Shown: positions 1 through 12,425 of the stretch, one piece after another
Layout: each line of letters begins with the position of its first letter
How positions within the stretch are numbered: the stretch's first letter is position 1
Source of the DNA: Malania oleifera
Lineage: Eukaryota; Streptophyta; Magnoliopsida; Santalales; Ximeniaceae
Assembly (NCBI RefSeq): GCF_029873635.1
Contig: NC_080419.1
Location: 69,917,823-69,981,822 of the forward strand
Length of the DNA stretch: 64,000 nt
Reading direction: 5' to 3'
Notes under the pieces: generated by a model
Database searches by the model: none
Seen by the model: the letters and a program-made list of their open reading frames with translations, nothing else
Told to the model about the DNA's origin: nothing
Made by a program: the position numbers and the translations under genes

Positions 1-1214
1 CGCATCTACTGACTTTTGATTCAAAGCATCAACTACCACATTAACTTTTCCTGGATGGTAAATAATGGTACAGTCGTAGTCCTTTATCAGCTTCAACCAT
101 CTTCTCTACCTCATGTTCAGCTATTTCTGGGTGAAAAAGTACTTAATACTTTTATAATCGGTAAAAATATCGCACCTTTCACCGTATAGGTAGTGCCTCC
201 AGATCTTCAATACATACACTATCGCTGCTAATTCCATATCGTGTGTCATGTAGTTCTTCTTGTACTCCATATCTTCAATACATACACTTTCCCTATTGCA
301 TTAGAACACACCTAAGACCCTTCTTAGAGGCATCATTGTAGAAAAAAAATCTACCATCCCCCGAAGGAATGGTCAAAATTGGAGCAGTAACCAATCGTTG
401 CTTCAATTCTTGAAAACTCTGGTCGCACTCACCAGTCCATTCAAACTTTATGTTCTTCCTTATGAGTCATGTCAATGGACTTGATAGTTTGGAGAACCCT
501 GCTATGAATCGTCGGTAGTATCTTGCAAGACCCAGAAAACTCCTAACCTCCTGAACATTCTTCATTCTCGTCCAGTTCACTACCGCTTCTATCTTACTTG
601 GGTCCACTGATACCCCTCCCTTGGACACTACATGCCCCAAGAATGCCACTTTCTCTAACCAGAACTCGCACTTCTTAAATTTTGCAAACAACTTCTTCTC
701 CCTGAGTACCTGAAATACCAACCTCAAATAAACTACATGCTCCTTGGGACTCCTCGAATAAACCAGGATGTCGTCAATGAAAACTACCACGAATTGATCT
801 AGATACTCATGGAACACCCTGTTCATCAAGTCTATAAATGCTGTAGGAGCATTAGTCAATCCGAAAGGCATAATCAAGAATTCATAGTGGTCATACCTAG
901 TCCGGAATGCAGTTTCGGTATGTCTTCCGATTTCACCTTCAACTGATAATACCCGGATTGCATATCGATCTTAGAGAAGACCTGTGTGCCCTGTAACTGG
1001 TCAAACAGATCATCAATTCAAGGTAATAGGTATCTATTCTTCACTGTCAGCTTGTTAATCTCTATGTAGTCGATGCACATCCTCATCAACCCATCTTTCT
1101 TCTTCATAAACAACACCGGTGCTCCCCAGGGTGAAACACTCGGTTGGATGTAACCCTTATCTAGTAGCTCCTATAGCTGCTCCTTCAATTCCCTCAGTTA
1201 TGCTAGAGCCATAC
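1..1214 (-). pseudogene. Ty3/gypsy reverse transcriptase region (broken, runs off window)
   Basis: Reverse transcriptase, with the start of RNase H, of a Ty3/gypsy retrotransposon. The open stretch at 467-877 carries the MPFGLTNAP motif, the catalytic FIDDILVYS block, and the FLGH and [14 protein letters not shown] motifs that follow the RT palm. Upstream on the minus strand (about 880-1,210) the fingers region is still readable (SPWG, MRMCIDY, FDQLQG, YQLKV types) but has stop codons and frame changes. Below 467 the RNase H region is degenerate, and its end near base 1 shows the ADALN-like linker before integrase, so the integrase lies outside the window. The protease and gag of the same element are at 5,835-7,650, displaced by a nested insertion. 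Not functional. Confident in family, less so in clade (Tekay/Del-like). Confidence 0.9.
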
Positions 1215-2060
1215 TGTTAGCCTTGGTGTATTCCAAGAGGGGGGATGAATTGGGTATTTAAAATTCATTCCCAGGTTTATCTAATCCAATAGCAGTATTT
1301 CACAACCTAGGGTCTTTTTATATACACATAAACCCAAATGTGTAGATAATATGCAGAAATTAAATCATGCGCAACATTTATAAAATAACATACATGTGTA
1401 GAAAATAAATAACGAAAAAGTAAAGTGCACACATGATATGTTATCGGGGTTCGGCCAATTGTGCCTTCGTCCCTGCCTTTAGCTTGCAAGCCCGAGGATT
1501 CCACTAATGCTCACTTAACGGGTGGAGCAGCACCGTTTACAACTAGGTCAATTAATGGAGCTGACCTCAACCTACACCTTACCAGGATAGTACACCTAGC
1601 TTTTCTAACCGGGTCTAAGCCAATCCAGGACTATTCAACAGGGCTAGTCTCCCTCTTCAGGCTCACGCTTAGAATACAACAAATGTAAATTTTTGGATAC
1701 ATGGAAATGCTTCTTACACAAGCAAGTATGTACTACAACACAACCTAGTATAATCAATCAACCACACATCAATAGTATAGGAAATTGTAAGCTCGGTGAT
1801 GTGATTTTGTGCAAGCAACACTCAGCAAGGTATAATCTAAAATATGCTCAAGAGTGTTCTAACAAGCTAATATTTGAAATAAGATATAACAAATCTCAAT
1901 AATAGATTGGGGTTTCAAAGATGTTGACAACATTATTCAAACCAACTCAAAAATATTTTCTTTAATGAAATAAGAACAAGAATTGTTTGAAAAATATAGC
2001 TTGTAAAAACTTTGCACACAAAAATTATTACTTAAAGGAATCTTTCAATAACAATGCTAA

Positions 2061-2272
2061 TGTAAAGACCCGGAAATTTAAAAGGATTAAAATAATTAGA
2101 AAAGAAAATAAATAAAATAATAGATAAATAAATAAAAGGAATGGTGTGGGGAAAAGAAGAAGAAAAAATTAAAATTAAAGAAATTAAATTAATTTCAGGT
2201 GAATTAAATAATTAATTATTAAATTAAACATTTTTACATTGGATTTAAAAAAAACTAATTGAAATAAGAGAA

Positions 2273-2304
<32 letters not shown>

Positions 2305-4603
2305 AGTATAAGTTAAGTAATATATATATTTATATATAAAGTAAAGAAGAAGAAAGAAGAAGAAAGAAGAAGGAAGAAGAAGAACAGAGCTGCACGCCCC
2401 CCTTAAAAATATTTTCCTGTGTTCGTCTCCATCTCTTTCCTTCTCTCAATTTCTCGATGAGTTTGCGACGAATCGGGAAATGGAAGGTGCCATTGGATTC
2501 TTGGTTCGGCTTCCGACATTTCTACTGGAGTAGATTTTTCATGGGAATGGCTTAGGCACTGCTCCTAGGGAAAGGTAATTTTTCTCCATTTTCTCAATTT
2601 CGCTATTAATATGCGATTAAATCAATGATCGGACACCACCACGGGGTCCTAGTCGTCGTCATCATCATTTTGACGTAGGCAATTTTTTAATTGAGATTTT
2701 CTAGGCCCTACTCCAAAGCGAGAGTGAGATTTAAAAATTTTGGCAATTTGATTATATGTAAGGGTATTATTATTTATTTAGGAATTATGACCCTAGGAAA
2801 TATTTAAATAATATTTTATTTAAGAATAATTTATTGGAATTAGAAATTTAATTTCAGGGTCTGGGTGAGCGCCGCAAGCATCTTTTCGGGGTTCCTGTTG
2901 GTGTAGTTCAAGAAACAAGGTAAGGGGAAAATATATATTAAATCAGAATTTTTATGAATTTAATGAAAAAATAAATTGTGTTATATGTACGTGTATATAT
3001 TTCGATATGGGTAAAATGCCAACTGTTTAAATTGTATTTTTTTTTTTTTTTTGAGTTTAGGGCTGTTTATTAGATATGTATATATGAAAATCAATGAATG
3101 AAAGTGGAAAGAATTTTCTGATGAATTAAATAAGAAATGAAATGTATTTTGAGCATATAAATATTAAATGTGGGTTAGCTTATTTTATGAGAAATATGTA
3201 TGAATTTTACTGTTAAATTGTGTGGCATGAGAATTTGTGCAAATTATATGTTAAATGTATGAGATGCAGGCTAAGTAAGTAAGACATTGTGAATAAAATA
3301 TGATATGGACAATGTTGCTTGTGTATGTTAAATGCAACCATGTAAAGGTACGACAGTTGAAAGCCGAGTTAGCAAATTCTAGTGCATTTCTATGTGAACT
3401 AACTGATGATAGCTAAAAGAAGCTGTGTTAGATTTTAGCGCATTTCTATGTGGACTAACAAATGACGGCTAAAGAGCGGCTGTAGTACAAAGGAATGAAA
3501 TGAAAATGTTATGCAATGAAATGACAAGGAATGACAATGCAATGAAATGAAATGTGAAAGGTGAATGATACAAATGGGAGAGAGTCACTTAAAGTGAAAC
3601 CCAAGGAAATATTAAGTTATGAACATGAAAGAATGTGAATGATTGAATAACGATGGAAATAATGATGTATTATGACATTAGAAGTATCTATGTACGTAGA
3701 ACATGATGTGATTGGGCGAGGCATACTCTTCGCCTAAGGGCTTGCTAAGTAAGGCGAGTGCACTAGTAGCTACAGATGTGGCAGTAGCCGCATAACTCAC
3801 TAGGGCAAAGGGAACCTACTTGTATGGGCGGGTAGAATTCCCTATCCTCAGGGCTTTTTCCGGTAAACTATTGTTGAATGCGTGAGTACGAGATCAATTT
3901 ATCACTTGAGGGCTTACTGAGTAAGGTGAGTGCCCTGGTATGCTTTAGCTGCGACATTTGGGTTGCCTAAATATCAGAGCATAGGGGTACTACTTGTATG
4001 GGCGAGTAATCACCCCTATCCTCGGGTAATCTCGTGGGTTAAACATTTGCATGTGTTTGATTAGGTTCAGGAAATGATTTCAGAAATTATGTTAATGATT
4101 TTCAAATGTTAAATAATATGTCACATATAAACTCATGTTGGCCATACACTATTTTAATATATTGTTTCTTCCCTTATTGAAATGTGTCTCACCTAAATAT
4201 GATTATATCTTTTTTAGGATTTCCTCGAGATCGAGCTTAGAGAGCTCGAGGTTTTTATAGCACTATTGAGAAATGGAAAAAGAAAAGGGTATATTTCTAT
4301 GTTAATTTTGGGATGCAAATATTTATGTTTTACGTCCTTATATTTTAAGTCTGTGGAGAAAAGAAAGTTTGTGAACATACTGAAATGTTTTGGAGATATA
4401 TGTAATTATGGAAATGTAGGTGTTGGATGGTTTATTATGGATTATAGTTAGAATTAGTAAACTTTGGTATTACGATGTTATGGTATATTATTATATGGAG
4501 ATTATGATTATGTTTCCGCTGCGTATGTTATGGATTATGAATTATCAGGGATTTTATCAGGTATAACGCGTCGGACCTGTGATTAAGGGTTCGGGGTGTT
4601 ATA
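2061..4603 (+). mobile_element. Ty3/gypsy-type solo LTR nested in the copia solo LTR
   Basis: Starts TGTAAAGACCC and ends GGGGTGTTATA, the usual shape of Del/Tekay-like LTRs with the final CA changed to TA. Flanking GCTAA (2,056-2,060) and GCTAC (4,604-4,608) are a 5-bp target duplication with one mismatch, and copia LTR sequence resumes on both sides. It has no coding capacity. Inside are an (AT)n run near 2,274-2,298, an AAG-rich run near 2,344-2,383, two imperfect copies of a block of about 60 bp (about 3,360-3,480) and two copies of a segment with GGCTTGCTAAGTAAGGCGAG (about 3,715-3,760 and 3,905-3,935). It differs in sequence from the TCGTCGACGA-bearing gypsy LTRs further right. Confidence 0.82.
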
Positions 4604-4892
4604 GCTACGATCCTCAAACTAATGAGTTTTTCCCAATAGAAGATTTATCAAGTTAAATATGTGGGAAACACTCTTACTTAACTCTCAAAAATCAAACAAT
4701 TAACAACCACAAAATGAGAGTTTCAAGAAATGTAAAATAGAGGACTAACACAATAAGAACTCTCACAATACTTGGATTGATCAAAGGAAGGAGTGTATGA
4801 GAGTATTTGAAGTAGTATAGGAAAAATAGGCTATTTGAATTTGAGAGGATGTTTCACTAATGATCTTACTAATCCTGTACTAATTTTCACAA

Positions 4893-5370
4893 ATAAACCC
4901 CTATATATAGAAGTAGGGCAAATTATAACCGTTAAGGACATGGGGGGAATTATTAATAATGTTTTAAAACCATTAATAAATATTAACCCTGTTTAACAGT
5001 GCTTAACCTCAGTAAAAATTATTTCAACTCGAGAGTTTCGAGTGGCTGAACCATGGTTCGGTCGCCCAAATAGAGACAATGAAAAAAGTCAGTTTTTGAA
5101 GTTCGGTCGCCTGAGCATGGGTTCGATTTGCTGAACCAAGGCAATTTCCACACTGTCCAAGATTCAAGTGCCTGGTCTGAAGTTTGGTTAACCGAACTCA
5201 TGTGTTCGGTTGCCCGAGGCTATTTTGAATGTATAAGTTCGGGCTGAAGTTGTTGGGAAATGTCAGATCAGCGGTTTGGTCGCCCTAGGACGCTAAGATC
5301 AAAATGGTTCAATCGCCCGAAACCAAGTCAACCTTCTAATCGGTCAAGGGTTCAGTCGCCCGAAGTGTTT
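4893..5370 (-). promoter_or_regulatory. LTR promoter with TTCGGTCGCCCGAA-type palindrome array
   Basis: In the copia solo LTR, many copies of GGTTCGGTCGCCC or GTTCGGTTGCCCGA occur between about 5,030 and 5,370. They lie immediately upstream, on the minus strand, of a TATATATAG sequence at 4,902-4,909. TTCGGGCGACCGAA is an imperfect inverted repeat. The same layout recurs in the other copia LTRs of the window, which suggests that it is U3 promoter architecture. A role in transcription is inferred from position only. Confidence 0.45.
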
Positions 5371-5834
5371 TGAACACTAAGGGTTCGGTCACCCAAATCC
5401 TCACAACTTTTGCCTATAAGTCCAGTTTTTCTCCACTTAAATCCCCTGATAATATAAGTGATTATGGGGATTATTTTATGTGTATGTGTAAGGATCTGAG
5501 GTCTTTTTGAGGATATCGAAAAAATTCGGCGTCGGTCGACCAAAGGTCATCCAAAGGGTGATCCCCTAAGGCCAATCTACTGTCTTTGAGCTTACAATAA
5601 TCTACATGCATGATATGTAGAGATTATTACAGACATTTTCCTATATTTACTATTACAAACCCGAATAGCGCCATAAAATAAATTACAACATAAAATAATC
5701 TTCAGGGTCTTCAGGCTTTTACTTCATGTGCCATCAATTGATCTACTAATATAAACCTACACACAAACTAGATAGCCATTAAATACTCGAGTATTTGTCA
5801 TTATCAAAATCAGGTATGACTTATAAGGTCAACA

Positions 5835-6515
5835 CATATGATATGGAGCTTTCAAAATCGGCATCGTGCCTAGAGTCAACTCCATAGTGAACTCCACCTC
5901 ACGATCAAGAGGCAATCCCTACAAGTCCTCTAGAAACACATCTGGGAACTCACTTACCATGAGAATCTCCTCTAGCTTAAGTTCTTCTCTCGACGTTTCT
6001 TTCACAACCTCCAAGTACCCCTGGAATCCCTTTAGAAGTAACCTCCTGGCCTAAATAGCTAAAAGGATACGTGGTGCAGAACACACACATGGTCCTACAA
6101 ACTTGAATTCCTGTTCCCTAGGAGGCCTAAATACTACCTCTCTCATGTGGCAATCGATACTGGAATAACTGACTTCTAGCCAGTCCATCCCAAGAATGAT
6201 ATCGAAGTCATGCATATCAAACATAATTAAACTGACTGGTAGTACTCTCTCTTGAATCTCTACGGGGAAATCCCGAATCACCCTACTACATATGACTATT
6301 GACCCTGATGGTGTAGCCACTGCTAATTCTGTATCTGATAGTTGTGCCTCTAACCCACATAATTTAATGAATCCCTGAGAAATAAAGGAATGTGTTGATC
6401 CTGAATCAAATAATACCATAACCTTATTTGAAAGCATATAAATATTACATGTCGCCACACCTTCTGCATTCTCTGCGTCGCTAGGAGTTAGGGAAAACAC
6501 CCTCACCTGGGCCAT
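5835..6515 (-). pseudogene. Ty3/gypsy retropepsin and start of RT linker
   Basis: Aspartic protease of the minus-strand gypsy element, open from 6,515 to 6,051. It contains the active-site block LFDSGSTHSF, then VATPSGS and the conserved DIILGMDWL motif with SIDCH. Downstream (about 5,835-5,990), past a frame break, the protease-RT linker is recognisable: EFPDVF followed by REVEF-like residues and the KAPYHM-type lead into RT. The coding sequence stops exactly at the copia insertion edge and resumes in the RT piece ending at 1,214. Family assignment is firm. Confidence 0.9.
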
Positions 6516-7650
6516 ACCCCTCTGATATCCACCATGTGGTGCCTAAGCATCTCCTCGAGATGGCTGCTGTGGGGGTGCGTTACTCCCCAGCGGCACTCAA
6601 GCACCATATGCCTTGGTCTGCCACACCAGTAGTAGAAACCTAAACCCATCATGCACTTCCCTACATGCTGCTGCCATAAGTAGGGCAAGTAAAGGAAGAT
6701 GTGGTACCTTGAGATGTACCACCACCAGTCTCTCACCGCTAGCCTCCACCACCACCACCATATTTCTTCCAAGTGCCCTGCCTCGCACCTGAATAAAAAC
6801 TTGAAGGCATCAGCCTCTTCTTCCGATTCTGGACCCTTGAATCCCCCTGTAGGCTCTCCTCTGTCACAGTGGTTATATTCACTAGAGTGGAAAAGTCCTA
6901 TATCTGCAGTATCATTGTCTGCTTCCGGATCTCCTTCTTTAGACCCCTCTCAAACTTCCAAGCTTTCCTCGCCTTATCCGGTACCATAAATGGAGCAAAG
7001 CGAGATAGCTCCATGAATCTAATGGCGTATTGCTGCACCGTCAGCTGCCCTTGAGTCAGAATCATAAACTCCGCCATCTTCAAATTTCTGACAGTAGCTG
7101 GAAAGTACTGCTCAAAGAACGCCTCTCTGAAATGGCTCTAAGTCATCGCCACCTATATCGGTCTCTGCTCCTCTAGCATCCTTATCGATTCCCACCATCT
7201 CTCAGCTTCTCCAGTTAGCTTGAATGCCACATAGAGCACCTTTTGCTTATCCGTGCAACGCATAACGGCCAAGATCTTCTTGATCTACCGAATCCAATTC
7301 TCTGCTCAGATCAAGTCTGTACTCCTTACGAAGGTAGGAGGCTTCAGTCTAATGAACTAATCAATAACCTCCCAACTCAGCTGTGGGATGGTCTAGCCCC
7401 CTAGAAGTCCGCATGACCTCCACCATAAATTGCTGGGCAAAGTCACGAGGTACCACAACAGTATCACTGCCAGCCTCATGGCCAGCCCCGTCACTGCTAC
7501 TGCCACTAGCGTTGGTAGTATTATCCTTGGACTCTATCTTGAAGAGACAATTGAGAAAATTATTTAGAATCTTTGTACCCTACATATCTGCTACTACTAC
7601 AATACTATAAGACTCATTTCGACGACTTAACGTCCCTAATAACGACATAC
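6516..7650 (-). pseudogene. Ty3/gypsy gag (degenerate)
   Basis: Degenerate gag of the same minus-strand element. The 6,898-7,083 piece shows the typical retrotransposon gag block (TQGQLTVQQYAIRFMELSRFAP, then a KARKAWKFERGLK-like motif). Around 7,100-7,640 further gag-like reading frames alternate with stops and frame changes. The CCHC nucleic-acid-binding region expected near 6,560-6,660 is damaged, with one plausible H-bearing knuckle only. It lies between the primer binding site at 7,922 and the protease, as expected for gag. Confidence 0.7.
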
Positions 7651-7921
7651 TTTACTAACTTGATACTCTCATTCTAACTCGAGTTCCACCCTTCCACTCA
7701 GAAACAAAACCGTCAATGAATTATTATGATTTTATGAACTCGTCAACTGATCCAGAAAAACATAGAAGTTCACCAATGGATTTCTGTATCCATGCTTACG
7801 AAGAAAAACCCAAAAGTCCTATCATACCCATTCCTATCCTTGTCCTGCTCTAACACCTAAACTCTAGTAAGACTCTCTTAACCTCGTCTAACCAAGTCTA
7901 CAAGACCTAATAACCTGGTTA

Positions 7922-7933
7922 GCTCTGATACCA
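7922..7933 (-). other. Primer binding site (tRNA-iMet type) of the minus gypsy element
   Basis: GCTCTGATACCA on the plus strand is TGGTATCAGAGC on the minus strand, the standard complement of the initiator tRNA-Met 3' end. It is two bases inside the LTR edge at 7,936 and fixes the orientation and 5' end of the interior. Confidence 0.88.
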
Positions 7934-7935
7934 AC

Positions 7936-8200
7936 TGTAGCACCCCAACCCTCTAGGTGGGTTCGGAGTGCCACTAAACATACATAACATACATCTCTCT
8001 GATATCATACATATACAACCCGCCCTAACAAGGGAAAAATGGGTGTTCCATACTGAACTGCATAAACATACACAACGGAAAACATACATCTTCTAATAAA
8101 CATACCAGGGTTTATAATTGTTTCTCATATACATCCATATATAACTGAAAACATAATCTGTTATATATATTACAATCCCAAAAAGAGATAGACACTGTCT
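7936..8200 (-). mobile_element. 5' LTR fragment of the minus gypsy element
   Basis: Starts TGTAGCACCCC on the plus strand, i.e. the LTR ends GGGGTGCTACA on the minus strand, next to the primer binding site. Only about 265 bp remain. At about 8,200-8,204 the sequence switches to copia 3'-interior sequence that is duplicated at 14,588, so the outer part of this LTR has been lost at a rearrangement junction. Confidence 0.75.
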
Positions 8201-8203
8201 AAT

Positions 8204-8404
8204 TGTATCTCAGTTCATATTATCACTTCATACTATTTGAGCTTTAATTGACAATTAAAACTGAATGCATAATTCGTGTATGTTTGTCTTCATTCGTCAA
8301 ATGCTTGAACTTAAAATTCAAATTCTATGTATATACTTTGGGGGAGCCTGTTTGGCTTTGTCCACTTTTGCAAGTTGTTTTGTCATCATCAAAAAGGAGG
8401 AGAA
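8204..8404 (+). mobile_element. Copia 3' interior fragment with polypurine tract
   Basis: These 200 bp are a close copy of 14,588-14,787, the last part of the copia interior before its 3' LTR. The fragment ends in the polypurine-rich AAAAAGGAGGAGAA directly before TGTTGACC. Finding this 3'-end sequence upstream of what serves as the 5' LTR of the next element means that a second, mostly deleted copy once lay to the left. Confidence 0.78.
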
Positions 8405-10568
8405 TGTTGACCCTATGAGTCTGATCCCATTTTGATTATGACAAAACCAATGTTTCTCACCTGTGCACTAAGTCTCTTAAAGAGGTTCATCCTAAGCATG
8501 CACTGTTGGTAAAAACTCAAGCAAGCCATACAGACTATGAAATCAAGCTTCATTTATGGCGTCTGAAGAATCGAAAGAATGAAAACCTTTTTTCTATTGT
8601 ATTTGCATTCATTTTTAATTGGTATGTAATATAATATGGTTTGTAATAAATTGCATCATATGCATGGTAGGACTAAATGCTCAAGACCATAGAGTGACCT
8701 TAGGGTTCACCCTTCAGTCGACCGACGCCAGGTTTTTGGGACTAACTCAAAGACCTTAGAAAGACCCTAGGTCCTTGCATATACACAAATTTGTCCCTAA
8801 TATTACATATATTATCAAGAGAATTAATTAGCTTAAGTCTGGACTTAAAGGGTAAAAATTGTGAGGTTTTGGGTGACCGAACCCCCAGTGTTCAAAACAC
8901 TTCGAGCAACCAAACCTTTGACTAGTCAGAACGTTGACTTGGTTTCGTGTGACCGAACCATTTTGACCATAGCATCCATGGGCGACCGAACCATTGCTTT
9001 GACTTTTCCCACCAACTCGGTAGCTCGAACCTCATGTTCAAAATAGCCTCAGGCGATTGAACACATAGGTTCGGCATACCAAACTTTAGACCAAGTAACC
9101 GAACCGCGGTCTTTTGGAAAATCGCCTCGGTTCAGCAAACCGAACTTATTTTCAGGCACCCGAACTTCAAATTTGCCTTTTCGTGTTGTGAGTGTTCGGG
9201 CGACCGAACCTATGGCTTGGGCACCCGAAACTCTCGAGTTGAAATAATTTTAACTGTTGTAACACAGGGTTATTTGGGTTAAATTGGTTTAAAACATTTT
9301 TAATAATACCTATTGAGTCCCAACGATTACTTTTTGAGGAGAAACTATTTATACCTTCTCATTTGCCTAAATTAGCAACAGATTAGCAAATAGATTGGCA
9401 CAATATTCTCTTAATTTCTTACACTTCTATTTGATCATACTCCACCATTTTTCAAGAAAAATTGTTCATACTCTCTTACACCTTATTTGCAAAATCATTT
9501 TTAACAAAGAGAGCTCTTCTTTATTGTTCCCCTAACTTGCAAATCAATTGCAAAGTGTATGGAGATTTGATTAAGTTATTGTGCATCACTTCAAATCATT
9601 TCCTTGGCAGAAACTCTCACATATTCATACTTACTTGAAAATCTATTTTTGAGAGTTTTTGCTTGTTTAATCTTTCCCATAATATTTCGTATATAAATAT
9701 TTGATTGGGAAGATTTTGTTTTTAGCTTGCTAGTCTTGACATTCAAATTGCAAGACTTGAAAGCTTGCATATAATCCTTGATATTGTTTTTGCAAGCTTC
9801 AATCCAAAATATCTATTGTGCTTTACATTTAGAATATCCTTGAGATATTTTATTTGGATTGTGTTAAACTTCCTCTGATTATTTGTGTGTTGAATATCTT
9901 ATCTTGAATCAAAGGTTAAACTCTCACATATACATACACTCACACATCTTAGAGAGTTTACATATTGGATCTCACCTGAGCATTAAATCCATATCATCTG
10001 TGAGTGCATATTTATTTGGTCTGTATTGTAGTACATATATGCTTGCATAGAAGCATTTAAAATTGTACGCAAAATTTGATATTCATTGATTGTATTCCAG
10101 GCATGGCTTGAGGGGGCGGTAATCCGGCCTGGAATGATTGTTTGTAAAGGTTGAGGTCAGCCCTATGCTAATTGACCTGGTTGTATTTAGGTGTCGCTCC
10201 ACCCGTTAAATGAGCCCATAGCCTTGTGCTAGTGAGCCAAGGCAGGGATGTAGGCAGGATTGGCCAAATCCCGATATCATATTCGGTGTCACTTTTACTT
10301 TTCCTGCATTATATTCTGCTTTGTGCTTGATTTTATTTCCTTACCGAATAACTGCATATTTGATTGACACTACATTGTATTTGGTTGAGAAATACTGAAA
10401 TTGTGGTGCATGTACTAAAAAAGGTTTAATATATCCTATCTACAATTTCATATATGCTTGGACTACTTCTAGGTTGCATTATACTATTGCTAGATTAGTT
10501 TATCCTAGGAGAAAATTTTTTAAATCTCCAATTCACTCCTCCCACTTAGGATTGCACCAAAGCTAACA
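8405..10568 (+). mobile_element. Ty1/copia LTR (2.16 kb), 5' LTR of a gag-only element
   Basis: Begins TGTTGACCC and ends GCTAACA, with a primer binding site 2 bp later. It contains an array of palindromic GGGCGACCGAACC-type motifs (about 8,870-9,235), a likely TATA region (TATTTATA near 9,347), and a downstream R/U5-like part ending in the CTCCTCCCACTTAGG segment. The start is shared with the truncated LTR at 14,788. Because 3'-interior sequence sits to its left, it may also be the 3' LTR of an older copy. Confidence 0.88.
8870..9355 (+). promoter_or_regulatory. Copia LTR promoter region with palindrome array and TATA
   Basis: About a dozen copies of short CG-rich motifs (GGTGACCGAACC, GGGCGACCGAACC, CACCCGAACTTC and similar) lie between 8,870 and 9,235. 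A TATTTATA sequence follows at about 9,347. Same order as in the other copia LTRs of the window. Promoter function is inferred. Confidence 0.45.
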
Positions 10569-10570
10569 AT

Positions 10571-10582
10571 TGGTATCAGAGC
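10571..10582 (+). other. Primer binding site (tRNA-iMet type) of the copia element
   Basis: TGGTATCAGAGC directly after the LTR end at 10,568 (two-base spacer). Standard first-strand primer site of plant copia elements. Confidence 0.9.
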
Positions 10583-10620
10583 CTCGTCACTTATACTTAA
10601 ACGTTATTTTGTAAAAGATC

Positions 10621-11830
10621 ATGATGGCTCGTGTTGGTGTATCCCAATCGTGTGTGTGTAGGTTCTCTACAAACCCTCCAATGTTTTTGGTGAAAATTTT
10701 TCTGATTGGAAACTTAGAATGACTATTTTTATAAAATCATTGAATTGGAGGACTTGGAGAGTCATTACTCAAGGGGATATCGTGCCTATGAAAAGTGTCA
10801 ATAATGTTGAAATTCCAAAATCAGAAATTGAGCTGAATGATAACGATATGAGTTTAATTCAAATAAATTTTTATGCTATGAATATTCTATTTTATGCTTT
10901 AGATACTAATATCTTTTGTGAAGTAAGGACATGTAAAATGCTAAAGCAATATGGGAGGAACTTGAAAAGAGATATGGAGCATCTAAGCATAAAAAGTCGA
11001 TAGCTCTATGTGACTCCAGCTCAAAAGGCCATGAAGGAGAAAAATAGTGCTTTATTGCTTTAATCGACGATAAGATAAATTCATCTCCTTCTACTTTATA
11101 AAAACTCCATGTAATGATTCATGTGATAAATCTTGTGATGCATCTGATTCTGAATCATGTGATAGTTCTGATAGTGAAAGCATGTCAACTTATGAGGAAT
11201 TGCAAGTTGAATATGTTAGAACTCATAAGTCTCTTGTTAAAACACTTAAATGCTATACTTTTTGAAAAACAAGAATGAGACATCGTTGAAAGAACTTGAA
11301 TAAAAAATTCTGGTTGAAAGGGATAATGATTATAAAATAAAAAATTTAGTAAACAATAATGAAAAATTGGAAAAAGAGCTGAATGTCTTAAAATCTCAAA
11401 TTTCAAGTGATAATAAAAAGAATCTTCTCATTTCAGAACTTGAGTGTAAAGAAAACACAATGACCAATGAATTCATAAATTACAAGGTGTTTGCAAAGGC
11501 TTGAAAGATTCAAAGACTCAAGGCCCAAAAATAAAAATTGAGGACCAAGCCAAAATCATTCATACATTTACTAGGGGCAAAGAAAATTTAGACAAGCTTC
11601 TAGGCTCACAGAATATGACCTTAGACAAAAAAGGTATAGGTTATAATGGGATTGAAAATAAGAAAAGAAAGGACCTATACATGAGGTACTTTGTAAGAGC
11701 ATCAAAACACTATGCTAGTACCTCCTCTGGTCCATATACTCACACCACATGTGTCTTGTGTAAAAAGAAGGGGCATATAAAATATGATTGCCCATTTAAA
11801 AGGAAAGGTGTAAAATGCAAATGGGTCTAG
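10621..11830 (+). pseudogene. Copia gag (broken), with CCHC zinc knuckle
   Basis: Gag of the plus-strand copia element. An ATG near 10,621 starts the frame. After a frameshift near 10,690 the FSDWKLRM motif and the stretch at 10,719-11,003 (NDNDMSLIQINFYAMNILF type) match the copia gag (UBN2-like) domain. The central part (11,004-11,500) is rich in stops but retains a lysine- and glutamate-rich coiled-coil character. The last open stretch (11,501-11,830) ends with C-VLC-KKKG-H-IKYD-C, a clean CX2CX4HX4C knuckle. No protease, integrase or RT follows. Inactive as it stands, and the family seems to be pol-less. Confidence 0.8.
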
Positions 11831-12339
11831 AGAGTCAAAGTACCACCTAATCCTAACCCATCAAGACTCAAAGATAGAAAAATGATATGGGTTGTAAATA
11901 AAGGAAACTCATTAGAACTTAAGGAGGAATGAATTCCAACTGGAGTTACATAAATGCTTTTCCTAGGTTCTAAGCTTTGGGGGAATGATGTCTATTGTCC
12001 TACGAAGTGGTTTGTCCCCAAAATGTCAAATCTTAGCATAGTCATTCCACCTTTGGTACACTGAGATCATTGAGAATCAAGCCAATCTGCAAATCCATAT
12101 ATATAACCAATCTGAACTTAATGCATATATCCATTGGTTGAAATATGAAATTATTGGCTGCTCGAATAAAAATCCACTTTCAAATGGACATGGCATGTTT
12201 GCCTTGTATCTAATTTTAAATGCTTAACTTATACTTAAATATGAAAATCTAATGTTAAGCGTACTCTGTCCATTGCATAAGACTGAGCTTTAGAAAATAA
12301 ATAATACATTAAGTATCATCTAATCCTAAACTCATCTTG

Positions 12340-12425
12340 GAGCTTTAAAAGCATAATTAAATTCTTAGTCATCTCTCCAAGTGAGCTTTAAAAGCATAAT
12401 TAAATTCTTAGTCATCTCTCCAAGT
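12340..12425 (+). repeat. Perfect 43-bp tandem duplication
   Basis: A 43-bp unit beginning GAGCTTTAAAAGCATAATTA is repeated back to back without a visible difference, inside the copia interior. The identity suggests a recent local duplication. Confidence 0.9.

Larger units (their letters stand above)
1215..5834 (-). mobile_element. Ty1/copia solo LTR nested in the gypsy element
   Basis: Read on the minus strand it begins TGTTGACC at 5,834 and ends GGCTAACA at 1,215. These are the same termini as the LTR at 8,405-10,568. It is flanked by CATAC (1,210-1,214) and CATAT (5,835-5,839), a 5-bp target duplication with one difference. Removing it would bring the protease end and RT start of the surrounding gypsy element next to each other. 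No primer site or coding region lies inside, so it is a solo LTR. It is interrupted by another solo LTR (2,061-4,603); without that its length is about 2.07 kb, close to the 2.16 kb of its intact relative. An array of short CG-rich palindromes occupies about 5,030-5,370, with a TATATATAG sequence near 4,902. Confidence 0.88.

Noticed and set aside
6699-7610. Plus-strand open frames across the minus-strand gag
   Set aside because: They are antisense to the recognisable gag and carry no domain.
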